This document shows positions 22,437 through 34,400 of a DNA stretch of 64,000 nt, one piece after another. The stretch covers positions 62,001 to 126,000 of the forward strand of contig KV748282.1 in NCBI GenBank assembly GCA_001692895.1. Direction: 5' to 3'. The position numbers and the translations under genes were made by a program. The first letter of the stretch is position 1, and the number at the start of each line of letters is the position of its first letter. Under the pieces are notes generated by a model. That model was not told the DNA's origin. It did not search any database and was given only the letters and a program-made list of their open reading frames with translations. The DNA is from Cenococcum geophilum 1.58. Taxonomy: Eukaryota > Ascomycota > Dothideomycetes > Gloniales > Gloniaceae.

Positions 22437-22943
22437 TTTTTTTATTTTTTTTTATTTTAATATCCATTATATTATACTACGTACAATACTACACATGCAG
22501 CCTCTAGGCTATAGCGCTATAGTTCTATATATATAAATCCTTTCTAGGCAGCTTAATATATACTAGTAGCTATGTCCTAGTAGTTTATAAACCTCTAGAC
22601 TAGAGGTTTACCGCTCCCTAGTAAAATACTAAGTTACGACAACTATTAGGTAGTATTAAAACAGTAGAAAAACGGTAAAAGAAACGGTAAACGAATCCTA
22701 ACGCCTGCCCCTGTACATTTTATAGTTTATTCTGTCCTTTTACTCACTACTGTCTATTTACTAGAAGTCTAGTAGGAGTTACCTCCTTCTAAAGCTTCTG
22801 CTTCCATTAGCCACTCTCTAGTAGCTATTTTTGTCTTACTTAGAAATAGAAAAAGCGCCCTTCTTCCTTTCTCTATACAAAAGAGCTTCTCTAGGGAGAG
22901 AGAAGAGCTTAGTTATCTTTGCATTTCTTTTCTCTCTTCCCCC
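22437..22943 (-). mobile_element. LINE 3' end (segment 3 of 3, inverted) with A-rich tail
   Basis: On the minus strand, 22943 to about 22768 encodes the C-terminus of the same LINE ORF2: EERKEMQR, then LEKLFCIEKGRRALFLFLSK, then TKIATREWLMEAE, then a stop. About 300 bp of 3' untranslated sequence follows, ending in an A-rich tail (T-rich on the plus strand, about 22436-22459). The frame of 15288 (segment 2) continues exactly into 22943 once this segment is inverted. That makes this piece the missing tail of that copy, not an independent insertion. Confidence 0.85.
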
Positions 22944-24634
22944 AGTAAGTGATGTCGTCCAGTTGCAAAATGGGGCTAATTCTGAGGACCAAGATACGTG
23001 GAACTCGTTCCACGACCTCAATAACCTCACGCAGGGAACTCTTGAAGCCTGGCCCGTGCTTAACATCAATTTAAACAAAGACCCCAATGTCATTCCAACA
23101 GTAGAAGGTGGAGTGCTCTGGGGCGATAGTCTCAACAAGACATTCTACGTCTTCGGCGGTGCAATCACGGCCGGTCTTCCGGGAGAATTCCACTTGTTCG
23201 GTTATGACATTATCAATGACCGGTGGTGGGATTTCGGAGCACCCAAGACGACTTGGCTGAATATCCCCTACTATGGCGCCGGAGTCGGTGTATCTCAGAC
23301 TGGCGAGGGTTACTACTACGGCGGATGGATCAGCAATACCTCCATGCAGGGATGGACCAATCCACCTACCATGAGTTCATCTCTGTACAAATATCAGTAT
23401 GATCAGAACAGATTCACACTGGCGAACTCCCCGACAGACAATCTAGCAAGAGCCGAAGGTACAATGGTGTGGATCCCAGCTGGCGATAATAGTGGAATGT
23501 TCGTGTACCTTGGCGGCATATATGGTCTGAGCAATGGCACGACTGCTGCGCAGCCGATGAACGAGATCCTCGTGTATGATCCTGGGAGCAACGAATGGTT
23601 CACTCAGACTGCAACCGGCCAGGTGCCTCCAAATAGACGCCGCCACTGTGCTGACGTAGCCTGGGCACCCGACCAGTCAAGCTACAACATGTGAGCCCTT
23701 TTGAAGCCTCAAATACCATTAACTAAGCCGGACGCTAATCTGCACATAAAGCTACGTCTGGGGAGGACTCGGCGTACCCCCTCCGGTTACAAACTTCACT
23801 GCCTATAGTGACATATACGTTCTGACTCTTCCATCATTCACCTGGGTGAAACTATGGCCCGACCACAATACGAACGCCTCTTACCAATCTGGACACTACT
23901 CGTCTACCTGCAACATGGTCAAGAGCCAGTCGCAGATGATAGTCATCGGGGGCAAGTACCCAGACAACCCCGACATCTGCGATCTTGCGGATGGCTATTG
24001 GGCTGAGCACAACTTATGGACGGGAACCCTGAACAACCAGGGCGATAACGGCACATACTGGGCATTGTACAACCCCAATGTCACGACCAACGTCATTCCA
24101 GACGACGTTTATAACGTCACCGGCGGCACCAAGAACGGCGGCGCAACCCTCCTTGCCCCTAAATCCGGATGGGATCAGGGCAACGCGGCCGGGCTCGGCA
24201 GTCTGCTCATGCGGAAGCCGACCTTTACACGCCAGGCCATCCGCGGCGGTCCTACTTCATCCCCCACGAACACTACCACGCCGACTTCCCCGCCCAGCCC
24301 TCCGTCCCCACACAAGCTATCCGCTGGAGCTATCGCTGGCATCGCGATTGGCGGCGCCGCGGCGCTGATCCTCATCTTCGTCGCGTGGTGCGTCATTGGG
24401 ATGCGGCTCTGGAAGAAACGGCAGGAGCACCGTCGGCAGTCGCAGGTTACGCAGCTAACTCAAGGTTCATCACCATACCCTGGTTACGGGCCGAGCACGA
24501 TGAGCCCGCTGTCGGTGCCGGAGCAGTGGGCGCCCGGTCCTGGTGGAAGCCCTGTGCCAGGAAGCCCTGTGCCAGTAAGCCCACCGCCGATCGAGCTGCC
24601 CGCCGGGCAGCAGAGGTGGAATAACAAGCCTTAA
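22944..24634 (+). pseudogene. Kelch-repeat membrane-anchored protein, main part (lacks its 5' exon)
   Basis: Base 22944 is the last exon-1 base. Intron 1 is 22945-22993 (GTAAGT...CAAG), exon 2 is 22994-23690, intron 2 is 23691-23751, and exon 3 is 23752-24634. Several kelch blades are visible: GGVLWGDSLNKTFYVFGGA, GEGYYYGGW, and GMFVYLGGIYG, followed by RRHCADVAWAP and YVWGGLG across intron 2. A transmembrane segment (AGAIAGIAIGGAAALILIFV) and a Pro/Gly-rich cytoplasmic tail follow. With the inverted exon at 15289-15507 the frame would total 600 codons. Here it lacks start, signal peptide and promoter, and LINE sequence lies upstream. An ORF begins within the LINE tail, but there is no reason to think it is used. 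There is no RIP in this part, so the break looks recent. Confidence 0.88.
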
Positions 24635-25617
24635 GAACCCGAGATCTAGCCTGTTGTTGGGATCGACTAGGGAGGCCGCGCATCATCTTGAATTGGCGGC
24701 GGCGGGGGAGATGGGAGAGCAGGTTGCGAGTTTTGTGAGCAGGCCGATGACTTTCGCTCCTTCAGAGTGGCTTCATGATGCTTCTTTATCATGTGGTTGC
24801 TTTAGAATTTGTGGAGAGTAATTATAGTATAACTGCTAAAGCGTGGGGACCACTTAATAGTCTAGCTCGACCTCGACTCAACTAGAGCGTAGGGACGGCG
24901 ATGGACCATCTATATTAGCGGGCCTAGTAATGTAATTTCCGTAATTTTGGAATTCATGCCCTCGGGTTGATAATCGCATTTGCCGTTCCGAAACTCAGTC
25001 CAGTGAATATCCTGCGAAAGTCTTTCATGAACTCCGTACATACCTGTGGAGTAAAACTCCTACTAGACTATGACGGCGCCGCCCCATGCAGCACCTATGT
25101 GCGATTTCTGTCAAAACCGGTTCGAACTCAAGATGTTCACATATCCCTGGTGGCGTAATTTACAGTTGCTATGGCAATGCAACACCCGCGAACATATGCC
25201 GCCACTTGGGACCGATCTGGGACCATTTAAAGCTTCATTTCAAGGGCCTGTTAGGCGAAGGGTGGACCCACAGTGCTGTTACTCGATTGGCCGGATATTC
25301 AATCTATCACCATGCCTTCTACTCGTCCCACGCTTTTTACTCAGGGACAAGCTGCTTAAAGGAAAACGTTAGATTGATAGTATATATAGAGTGGTTGGAT
25401 TACACAGTCTGATGGGGCTGGCCGTGCCTAAGAGGTATAGCCTGATATCATAGCACATAAGTATTTTGTACATGCTGCAATTGTTTTGAATATTCCCTAG
25501 GCATCTGACCGCGGTCAATTTTCACGTTCCGGGTGTCAGTATTTTTCTCTGAGTTTCGCTTTCACTCCGGTTTAAAATTGAACAGAAACTCAGAGAATCT
25601 ACTAAACGTCGATCGCA
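24635..25617. other. Intergenic region, no gene supported
   Basis: Several short overlapping ORFs (about 24967-25412, 60-110 codons) have no recognisable domain. The stretch holds the terminator side of the kelch gene and the promoter of the LPMO-like gene. Confidence 0.4.
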
Positions 25618-26332
25618 ATGCACTTCTCACTGCCCTCCCACCTCGCTGCTGCGGCGCTCGCCAGCACTGCCTGGAGCCACGGGATAATCACAATTCCAGC
25701 ACCCCGCGCCGTTGGCGCGGCCTCATCCACTGCATGCGGCAGTGGCGTTACCAACCTCATAAAGGCGGACAACACATTGCATGTCAAAGGACTGCTGGAA
25801 GCCGCTGCAACTAACAGTGCGTACAATGCGGCACAGTGTAATCTGCGGCTATGCAAAGGGCTGCAACTCGCCGATAATAAAGCCAATGTGCAAAAGTTCA
25901 CTGTTGGGGGTTCTGGATATGTTGATCTGGATTCGAGTTCGGCATACAGGAACGGGGAACGTGAACGTGGTGGATACGAAAACGAGTCGGGTGATTGGGG
26001 ACCCCTTGATTAGCTTTACGGGTTACGCAGATCAGACCTTGCCAACACCCCCTAAAAATAATCACAAATTTCAGCATTGCGATTCCAAAGGGGTTGGAGA
26101 AGCGTTGCGCAGCCGCCGGACAATGTGTACGTTCATTTCAGTCCTTACATTTTCCCGCGAACAGAAGAGGAAGGGGTTTTGGTGGAATTTTCTCTGATAG
26201 CAAAAATTGCCGCTGACTCCCTACTCTCCGCAGGTTTTGCAATGGTACTGGTACGGCGTAGCTGCAAAGCAGACGTACGAGTTTTGCGTCGAGTTTTGCG
26301 TAGATTTTACGATTGCACCATTCAGCCACTGA
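25618..26332 (+). pseudogene. LPMO-like (chitin-binding type-4-like) secreted protein, frameshifted
   Basis: The ATG at 25618 starts a signal peptide (FSLPSHLAAAALASTAWS). It is followed by HGIITIPAPRAVG, so the mature protein would begin with His as in copper LPMO-type proteins. Further family blocks are NAAQCNLRLCKGLQLADNKA, then HTGTGNVNVVDTKTSRVIGD and LISFTGYADQTLP in a second frame. CAAAGQC lies in a third frame at about 26106-26126. An intron (about 26127-26233, GTACGT...CCGCAG) still separates this from LQWYWYG, ending at VDFTIAPFSH. At least two single-base shifts (near 25925 and between 26065 and 26105) break the frame. Sequencing error is the alternative. The exact family name is uncertain. 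Confidence 0.7.
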
Positions 26333-26334
26333 GC

Positions 26335-27268
26335 CACAGCGATATAGGTAATCCCAAAGGCGCCTCTAGACAGGTCATAGTGGATGGAGGTCGGCTATGA
26401 CGGATCCACTGGCAGTGATGATGCTGCGTATGGATACGGATGGTATTAGGGATTCATTGAGCACCATATACGTATATCCTGAAAGTTACTCATTTTGTCT
26501 TCGGTAGATATAATACTGCTGACGCGCTGGAGAACTTGTGAAGGAAGTGGAGAGATTTGGTAGAGTCGATATAAGCATATTGTGGGGTAGTAGGGATGCT
26601 TTTGCCGGGAACCAATGAACTCATACTACCTCATCAATTCCTCTGATACAGCTCGTCACTAGAGCTACCTTCATATATTAAACCCCTTGTACCGATAGTA
26701 TTCGGCACTTCATTTGGTGATTATGTCGATAGAGGAAGCGGCAGGATTCCAAATCCCTTTGTACGACGCCCGAAGGGCAACATACGACCCGTAAATCTGG
26801 AGGAGTCGCCTCCTTGTTGCATCTGTAATAAACCAACTATGCTTGGCTTCGATTTTAATAGTGGGCTCTAATCGTATATAGATATGCGCAGCTCTCTATT
26901 GGCTCACACGTATCTATCGCATTCCCTCGCTGGAATTACAGGAGGTGCTAGAACTTCTGTAGGCCTAACCTCGATCCTCCCTAACATTCCACTAACATAG
27001 GCTAGCGGTATTAAGGAGCAAAGGTATACCTTATTGTTTCTTGCCAGTCTGTATTAAGCGATGGGAGTCATCCCTACGACCGACAGGCAGTTGCATGTAC
27101 GTAATTCGACTACAACAACCTTGACTCGTTACCAGGATTTGTTTGTATTTTGGGTAATGTCTTATTCGTCTGGTATTTATTCCTCGACCACGAGTATCGG
27201 AAGCTTGAAGGCGTAATAAAATTAAGACGCATTGCGGACGTCGTCAGGATAGTTTCGCTGCGCGTATC
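26335..27268. other. Intergenic region, nothing recognised
   Basis: Ordinary composition, no ORF with domain features and no RNA gene seen. Confidence 0.4.
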
Positions 27269-28473
27269 CTAAATTCCGGTATCATTAAAATATTGAGGTG
27301 TACTGGCCTCAGACTGAACATGCCTAATAGTTGATTCCTCAGAATTGACCCGAATACCCAAATCCAGCGGGTCACCTCCGACACCAGGCTCCAGGCCGGC
27401 AGCTTGCAACACAGCGAACCTAACTGCATCAATACCAAGTCTCTTGCCATTAATCTTTTTCTCTGCACTACATGCAAGTATTTCTCCGAGCGCCGAGAAT
27501 CGTCGTTCTTTACACGGCTGAACAACGTCGCGGATTCGTTCAGAAGTTTCGCGGAGCTTGGCCAATCGTTTATTCATCTTATCATCATTTATGGGAATTT
27601 TGTTTTTGAAATCGATTAGCTTATCGGCTTTGGAAAGAATGACTTGATGCGGGATGGCGCTGCGGCGCATGATGTTGAGGATTTGGAGATCTCCTGGTTT
27701 GAGGCCGTGCTCTGCATCGATGAGGAGGAAAGCTCGACGCATTCTATAAGCAGGATATTCCGGTTAGCAGTTGCTATAGAATCTCAAGGCTTTACAGAGC
27801 AGACGGTGACATACTGCTTCCTTTCACACAGATATTTTATGATCTCGGGCCCCCATGATTCCCTACTCCCCATCCCATAACCTGGCATATCCACAACAAC
27901 CAATCCACCTCGTCCAATCACTCTGGCGTGCTCATCCTGAGTCCTCTCCTTTAGCCTTACCCCACCTTGGTTTGACCCTCCAATTCCAAAGGCGTTCATT
28001 GTCTTTGTCCTACCAAGTTTACTGCTCGCGTGCGCAATAGGTTTAGTCGTGCGGTTGAACAAAGCATTAAGTAGGCTACTCTTTCCCACATTGCTGCGCC
28101 CCAAAAAAGCGACTTCCGAGACGTCGGAGAATGGATATTCGCGGAATTTACTTGCGGCAAAAAGGAAGTTGGGCTTCCCAGTAATGAAAAAATTGTCGGC
28201 GTAGGTCAGTTGTGCCAGAGTCGGGCGTAAAGTATCCCAGTAGTAGTTGAGTCTTTCAATAGGTATGAGTCCCAGAGGTCTGATTATTGGCACTGGGGGA
28301 CGACGAGGTGTTATGTGACGAGGTGGTTCACTGCTCCCATGTGCAACAGCACCTATGTTTTGCCCGTCAGGGGAAGAGACTGTGGTGCTCTGCGAACCTA
28401 CAGGAACACGGCTCGCAAGGCTGCTCATGCATCGGGTACAAATATATGGGGTTTTGCGTGATATTGAGGCCAT
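27269..28473 (-). CDS. EngB/YihA-family GTP-binding protein, probably mitochondrial
   Basis: Two exons: 28473-27815 and 27743-27269 (377 aa), with a 71-bp intron (GTATGT...CTAAC...TATAG). The first codons resemble a mitochondrial presequence (basic, hydroxylated, few acids). The GTPase core shows the P-loop GRSNVGKSS, switch I segment GRTKTMN, G3 DMPGYG, and LSKADKLID as the G4 base-recognition motif. This is the circularly normal EngB type involved in ribosome assembly; fungal homologues (yeast Mrx8) act in mitochondria. It is divergently paired with FMC1, another mitochondrial factor, with 197 bp between the start codons. It looks intact. Confidence 0.88.
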
Positions 28474-28670
28474 GGCAATCGATTGACTCCTGCAGCTGTT
28501 TTCAGATGAACATTCAGAGGTTGGAGTTTCGATACTGGTCCAAGCTTCTCTGCATTTTTGGCGCCAAGAAGATTCAATGTATTAACGCCAAATTGTTCGC
28601 CGCAGCACCTCCGACATCACCAGCACCCATCGCTCAAGGAATACAACCACAAAGCTTCAGTCTTTTATCA
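28474..28670. promoter_or_regulatory. Shared promoter region between EngB-like gene and FMC1
   Basis: The 197 bp between two divergent start codons must contain both promoters and 5' leaders. No defined motif is claimed. Both products are predicted mitochondrial biogenesis factors, so co-regulation is plausible but inferred. Confidence 0.5.
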
Positions 28671-29030
28671 ATGGCATCACCTCACTCCTCAACACTGCGC
28701 TCCCTCTACCGGCGTATCCTGCGCGAACTCCCCTCATGTGCCACCGAGTCTGGGAAGCAAAAGCTTTCAAATCCTTCCGCACTTCAACAACGCATACGCA
28801 CCTCATTCATCACATCAACCGGTTCAACACCGGCGGCGCCGAAGATACAAGAAGTTGAGCAATTTGTGCACTATATTCAAGCTCAGAGAATGTACGCGAC
28901 GCTGATTGAGCGCTACAATCCTGGTATGGGCATGAATGGGGAGGAACGGGTCAGGTTGACTGCTAGGAGAGTGGGCATGGATCTGCCGGTTGAGGTTAAG
29001 CCGGAGAAGAAATGGCCAGGGTCTGGATGA
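28671..29030 (+). CDS. FMC1: Fmc1-like mitochondrial ATP synthase assembly factor (LYR protein)
   Basis: A single 119-aa exon starts at the ATG at 28671. The N-terminus SLYRRILRELPS carries the LYR-type motif of this family. The centre has the conserved QEVEQFVHYIQAQRMYATLI-type helix followed by LIERYNPGMGMN. The end KPEKKW fits Fmc1 homologues, which are about this length. In yeast, Fmc1 helps Atp12 assemble the F1 part of ATP synthase, notably at raised temperature. A longer upstream ORF (from 28287) is in frame but includes untranslated leader and antisense of the neighbouring gene. Confidence 0.82.
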   Translation: MASPHSSTLRSLYRRILRELPSCATESGKQKLSNPSALQQRIRTSFITSTGSTPAAPKIQEVEQFVHYIQAQRMYATLIERYNPGMGMNGEERVRLTARRVGMDLPVEVKPEKKWPGSG

Positions 29031-31408
29031 TAATGGAACATGTAGTGACATACAAAGAAGATGTTTTGGGACTGAACATTTGAGGACAGCATCGGAAGGC
29101 GCATTGGCTATGCATGTTTATGGCGTGTTGGGGGAAATCATCCGTGAGAAATAACTGCTATTCTGTAGAATTTTTTTGTTGTAAATTAAGCTACGGGAAG
29201 TGTATATGCAACTTATTCTGAAGGTTGCTTCAATACACCCCATAAGTTTTTTCTAGGCTTCACCCCGCCAACAGAAAAGCTTCAGAGCTCTAGTTGCCAT
29301 AGGGGCATTGGCCACCTACCGAACCACTATCTAATTCTCTGTTCAATCGGCCAATACGCTCGCTCCGCAATGATTCAGCTAGACTACGGACTCTTTCAAA
29401 CATCCCATTTCTTCATCGCTTAATGCTTGCTCTTAGTGCCTTATTCCAGACTTTGAGCGTCTTTGGCTCCGATATCTGCTTGAGAGGTTCAATGTCCCTC
29501 CGTGCCCGGTCAATCTTTGCTTGCAAACGCAGTTCAATATAGATTTCCAGACGCTGCAGCATGGAAAAATCACTGCGTTTTAACTAGAAAGAAGATAACG
29601 CCCTGCTCAACGCTGGCGTGGATGCCGAAGCAGCCCATCAGGAAGGAGACTATTCTTCACAAAAGGGTTTCAACTAAAGCAAGGCTTCTGCAATATCCCT
29701 ACGCTTACAGAGAGGTAATGCGTACAATTGTAGCGGCCGCGAAAGATCTAAATCGAAAGGGCGGACGGATAGACGAGGCGGCTCCACACCTAGTCGCCCA
29801 TTCTGATGCTCCAACACCTGAGCTGCTGGAGAATCCCAAGCCGTTGATTGGAGACTCAGTCCACCATGCAGCTATCGATTCCCGCGGCAGGGACGGTACA
29901 CACCGCTGATGCATACCTGTATCAGTTAAATGGCAGTTGGCATCGATATTCGAATACAAAGCCTCCTTGACTACAGAGCACGTCCTGATCTCACTATGAA
30001 GAAGGTGAAAACGTAATCACTTGCATCGCCGACAACACGCGGCTCATGGATGCAGACTATCGTCAGGCGGTGGAGCGTCTTCCCGCACACAAGTATTTTA
30101 CTAAGGAACGCTTGGAAGAATTCATTAATGCGACCAGCATTAATGCTCTAGCAAGAGTATGCACCTACGGCAAGCCACTGACAATGGAGTTCTAAACCTT
30201 GGCATGGCCAAAAGAATCCACTCTGTGATTAGCTCCAGGCGAGTCGAGGGTACGGCACTCGATTTTGCATTTTTCGGGGCTGGCGACGCTAGGCCCACAT
30301 ATTTGAAGCCTGCCAGCGAGTTTGCAACAGATGGAGAAATGGAAGAAGCAGGGAGAGTGGCAGGTTGTATGCCTTAAATGCCTACGGCATCAACACTGGG
30401 GGCAACCGAATCCATATCGGGTTAAGGAGGCATATTGGGAATATCATAAAGTCTTCGAAATACTAAAGAAATATGGCGCTAGACGTACACTACGTATGGA
30501 AGGGGACTCGGAAGGCGAGCCTTCTTATGAAGATGCTGTGCGGCTGCCCAGACTGGGTTTCTCTCCCCATAACCAGCCGAATTGGCGGTATTGGCAACCC
30601 CTGCGACTTAGAAATGCTTCGGGAGGGCTGGGAGGAGGCAGCTTTCGGAGTAGTCGAGATGGCCTACGAGAATGTTGACTTATGTAGCCCCGAGGTGATG
30701 GTATTCGATCGTTGGCCATAGATCGTGGATGTACTCAATCCACACGAAGGATGGTACAAGGCTTTACTTAGAGATTGCACGAGAGTGGAGGTGAAATTAG
30801 ACGATGGGAAGGTTGTTTTGATTAGAGATAATAAGAGGAGGCTGCTTGATAAATATGAGAGGTAAAGCGGAAAGCGGATATTTAGCTGGTTATGCTTGAA
30901 TTATAGGACATGTTTTCGTAGACCTATTCAAACAGGGATCCGACGTATATGGCAACACAACAATTCAACCTGTTTTGGGTATCTATGTACCCAGCACTAC
31001 ACCGCTTCATTCCTAGGCCCGCTTGGAATGTTGCGGGAGGGGCCAGCAAAAAGCCAAATTCATGTAACGCTTAACACTCGGAACTCAAAATTGTAGCCCT
31101 AACATAGTCAAGAAATAAATGCGTAAGCCAAAGCGTAAGCATTTTATACACTGTGCTCGAATCCAAAATGCTCAAAGCAAAAGAACGCCATGTCCCATGA
31201 ATCACACCCGCACCGGAAACAATGACAGTACGTACGCATCCAGCAAAATCACGATACGAGATAGCACACGCCATCCCACTCCCACGGGTGCTGCGAGCAA
31301 AGGATTCCGCTGCAGCACCTGAAATATCGATGCAAAAACAATACCGGAAAAAATACAGAAAAACGGTAACGGAAACGAAAACAAATCGTGACAACCACAA
31401 GGGCCTTT
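29031..31408. other. Region of degenerate coding remnants, no intact gene
   Basis: Two relic areas are visible. On the minus strand, about 29561-29296 reads MLQRLEIYIELRLQAKIDRA, then onward to ALRASIKR, a stop, and MFERVRSLAESLRSERIGRL. On the plus strand, about 30330-30865 contains EWQVVCLKCLRHQHWGQPNP and, after shifts and a stop at 30719, IVDVLNPHEGWYKALLRDCT. I do not recognise either family. The mix of frames and stops suggests decayed single-copy genes, not RIP-hit transposons. Confidence 0.45.
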
Positions 31409-34400
31409 TTACCGTCTGAACCCGGAAGAAACATCCTCGCGTTTCCACTCGATCTCCACCTCGGCAGCATACACATCTTGGTTGACTTGCACCGTGCGTT
31501 CCCACACGTCAACGTACTTCTGTTCACACTCCTTGAGTACTTTCGCGACTAGGTTGCGGCTGAGGCCTGGGTCGTCTGCATCGCCGAAATGTTTGTCGAC
31601 GCGCTTCTTAAGAGCCTCGATACCACGACGCAGCTCTTTGGAGTCGTGAGAAGCGACAAGTTTGCGGAAGAGTGAGCGGGAGTGCGAGGATCGCGAGGCA
31701 AGAGAGCTGGGTGGTGTGCCAGAGGGTAGAGAGCCGAGTAGCGTCTCTGTAGACTCGAGGAATTCCTAATAGGGCCGTTAGCCAATCATTTGTGCTTTGG
31801 ATAATTTCATGNAGTAGGGTTGGCTTACCAAGAGCTTGCCTAGAGGTCGGCGGATGACAGCATCCACATACAGCGCCATATGCTCGTTCATCTCCTCGGC
31901 TGCCTTTGCACGCCAGTCGGCCAGCACGGAATCTGCACGCTCGTCAACCTCTTCCATGTAGTGATTCATGTTCTCGATTAGGAGGATATGATAGTTGAGA
32001 GCTTCTTTGTCTTCCGGATCGCCCTGTCCTTGAATAGCCATAACGGCAGGAGATTCCTTTGCGATGACCTTCAAGCTTTCAAACATAGCTTTGTTGATCT
32101 TCTGATATGCATCATCAACCATATTACGCACATCTAGCCGCTCCGGATCATCGGATGCCGGCAGCATGTTTTCGATAGTAAGAGAGAAGTGAGGGAAAGT
32201 CTTGATGAATGCGATGACACCTTTTCGCTTCTTGATTTTCACTTTAGTGTCCTCAATAGCACGGATTTGCTCGTCTACAAATCGTGTGAAGAGTCCAGTG
32301 AGGCGCTCTTGCATCTTCTGGAGAGTACGTGTGATGAAGTCCTGGTTCGTATCTTCTAGCTCGGCAAGTTTGCGGTCAATAGCACACAAGATACCAACGC
32401 CTTGTCTGTTTCACTGGATTAGCACCATAACAGTAGATTGTGTAAAGAAGCATAAACTTACAGTGGATCTGCCTTGACCGCCCACTCCATCAGATTCTGC
32501 ATATCAGTCGGCCAGAAAGAATACATCTCTTCCATGACCTCCATGACACGCTTAGCCATGGCTCTATCAGGCTCGAAGAGCTTGCGAGCAAATAGATTCG
32601 TGCTGTGACGGCCTTCTGGAGGTGCTGCATTGACCGCATCAGGAAAGTCAATATTCTCCGCAGAAGTGGCATGAAAGAAGTCCGTAACAAAGTTTTGCTC
32701 AGTAAAGATCAGAGGAGATAATTCATCTAAAGCACCAGCGAACACCTCAAATGGATGGAGTTTGCCAGATTGCGACTTTTCGGCTTTCGCTTCTTTATCA
32801 CCGGACGCTGAGCGAAGGCCTCGTGCGAGTGTCTGACTACGTTTAACAGTGAGTTTCCTTGCTGCACCTGAAAGAGACTCGGCCTCCTTTTCTTGGGAAG
32901 TGAATAGTAAGTCTTGCTCATCGCCAGTAGGTTTACGGGCTATCTTTTTCCACGCTATTGTATTGTCTCGCATTTCGTCTTGATAAATTGGTCGAGCCCG
33001 AGCCTGATACATTCTGATCAGCTCGTCCCAGGTAGGGCGGCTGATTTCCTTGGCGAACAAAAGAAGAGGGCTGTACTGCCACAGAGCGTTTCGAGTAATG
33101 TCATGTGCGGCTACATCCAGTTTTGTGGAGGGTTTCGAGTCAGAGATGGCCTGTCGAGCAATGGCTTCCTTGGTATCCATCAGAGCAGCGCCAAAAGTCA
33201 TGTCCATGAATTGTTTAAGTCGCTCGAGGAACAGAGTACTCTCGTTCAAGTATCGGTCTCTCTTCTCCTGTAAGGCTCTCATTGAGGCTAGCTCGCTATT
33301 ACCGAAACTATTAGTGTTGGCGAATTTCGAGGGATCATCAACAGTACTCGCTCGGCTTCCTTGAATAAGGGTCGGATCGATGGTAATCATAGCTTTGTAC
33401 AGCAAGAGTAGGGAAGACTCTATCTCCTCTAGGCCTTCAACTTTACCTATTGGGGCTCGCTTGAGCGACTCTAGTTGACCTGGGGTAATGGAAATTGTGT
33501 CAACGAGTTGCTGTAAGTCGGTTTGAAGAAGCTTTTGGTTAGCGGTTTGCACTTGAAGACCTTGACCTTGGGCTTCGATAAATGCAATGTCGTCGTTGAG
33601 GCTCTGCATGTGACGATTAGTACTAAATATGGAGGGGATTATATACGGGACACCCACGCTAAGTTCCACGTTGTATAGGGTTAGTAAGCCTTCCAGTTCG
33701 TCACACTCAGCGATCGCCTTGTCGAGCATCTTCTCAACGGCCTCCACTCGGTCATCCTTCTGATCCAAATGACTAAGCCAGCTGCCAGCTTCAACGCGGC
33801 CAAGCTCTCGTTTAAGATCTGCTTCAAGAGCTTCAATCTTTTTTGGATGGAGATCACCCCAGCCGAAATCTTCTAGGGTAGTCTCGAATTCAAGACCACG
33901 ACCTTCAAGAATGCTAGGGTCTATGCCAAGCTTGGTGAGATACTTGGTCTTGTGATTTGAGCGCCTCTTCTGCCGCCGACCTTCTGGTTCTGTCTCAGCC
34001 TGAGCCTTACCCTTCTCCTCGGTCTGAGCCTTGGCTTTCTCAGGGCTTGGTGAACGAGACCCTCTTGATCTTCTTGCATCATCCAGTTGCTGGGGCAAAG
34101 GACCAGTCGAAGTGGGACTAGACACCGTTACGGATGGAACATCTCCCGTATTAATATGTGGTCTCTCTTTAGAATTTCTGTCCGGTTTCAAGCTTGGTAT
34201 CGTTTCGTTGCTTGTGTCTTTACGTAGTGACGGAGCAGGTACAACGCCACTGATACCATCAGGTTCATTGGATGGCTTTGGCTCCTCCTTTGCAAGCAAC
34301 TTATCTCCTGCTCCGCCAACTCGTGGTTTGAAACCGTTATATGCAAACGCCGCTTTGCGAAGAACGTTTGCAACTTCCGCGGGTGGCTTCTTCTTAACCA

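Noticed and set aside
22831-22943. 5' extension of the kelch ORF as a true N-terminus
   Set aside because: This part is the antisense of the LINE ORF2 C-terminus and does not resemble any kelch protein start.
24967-25412. Short overlapping ORFs as a gene
   Set aside because: Three frames overlap with none showing family features; no splice pattern joins them.
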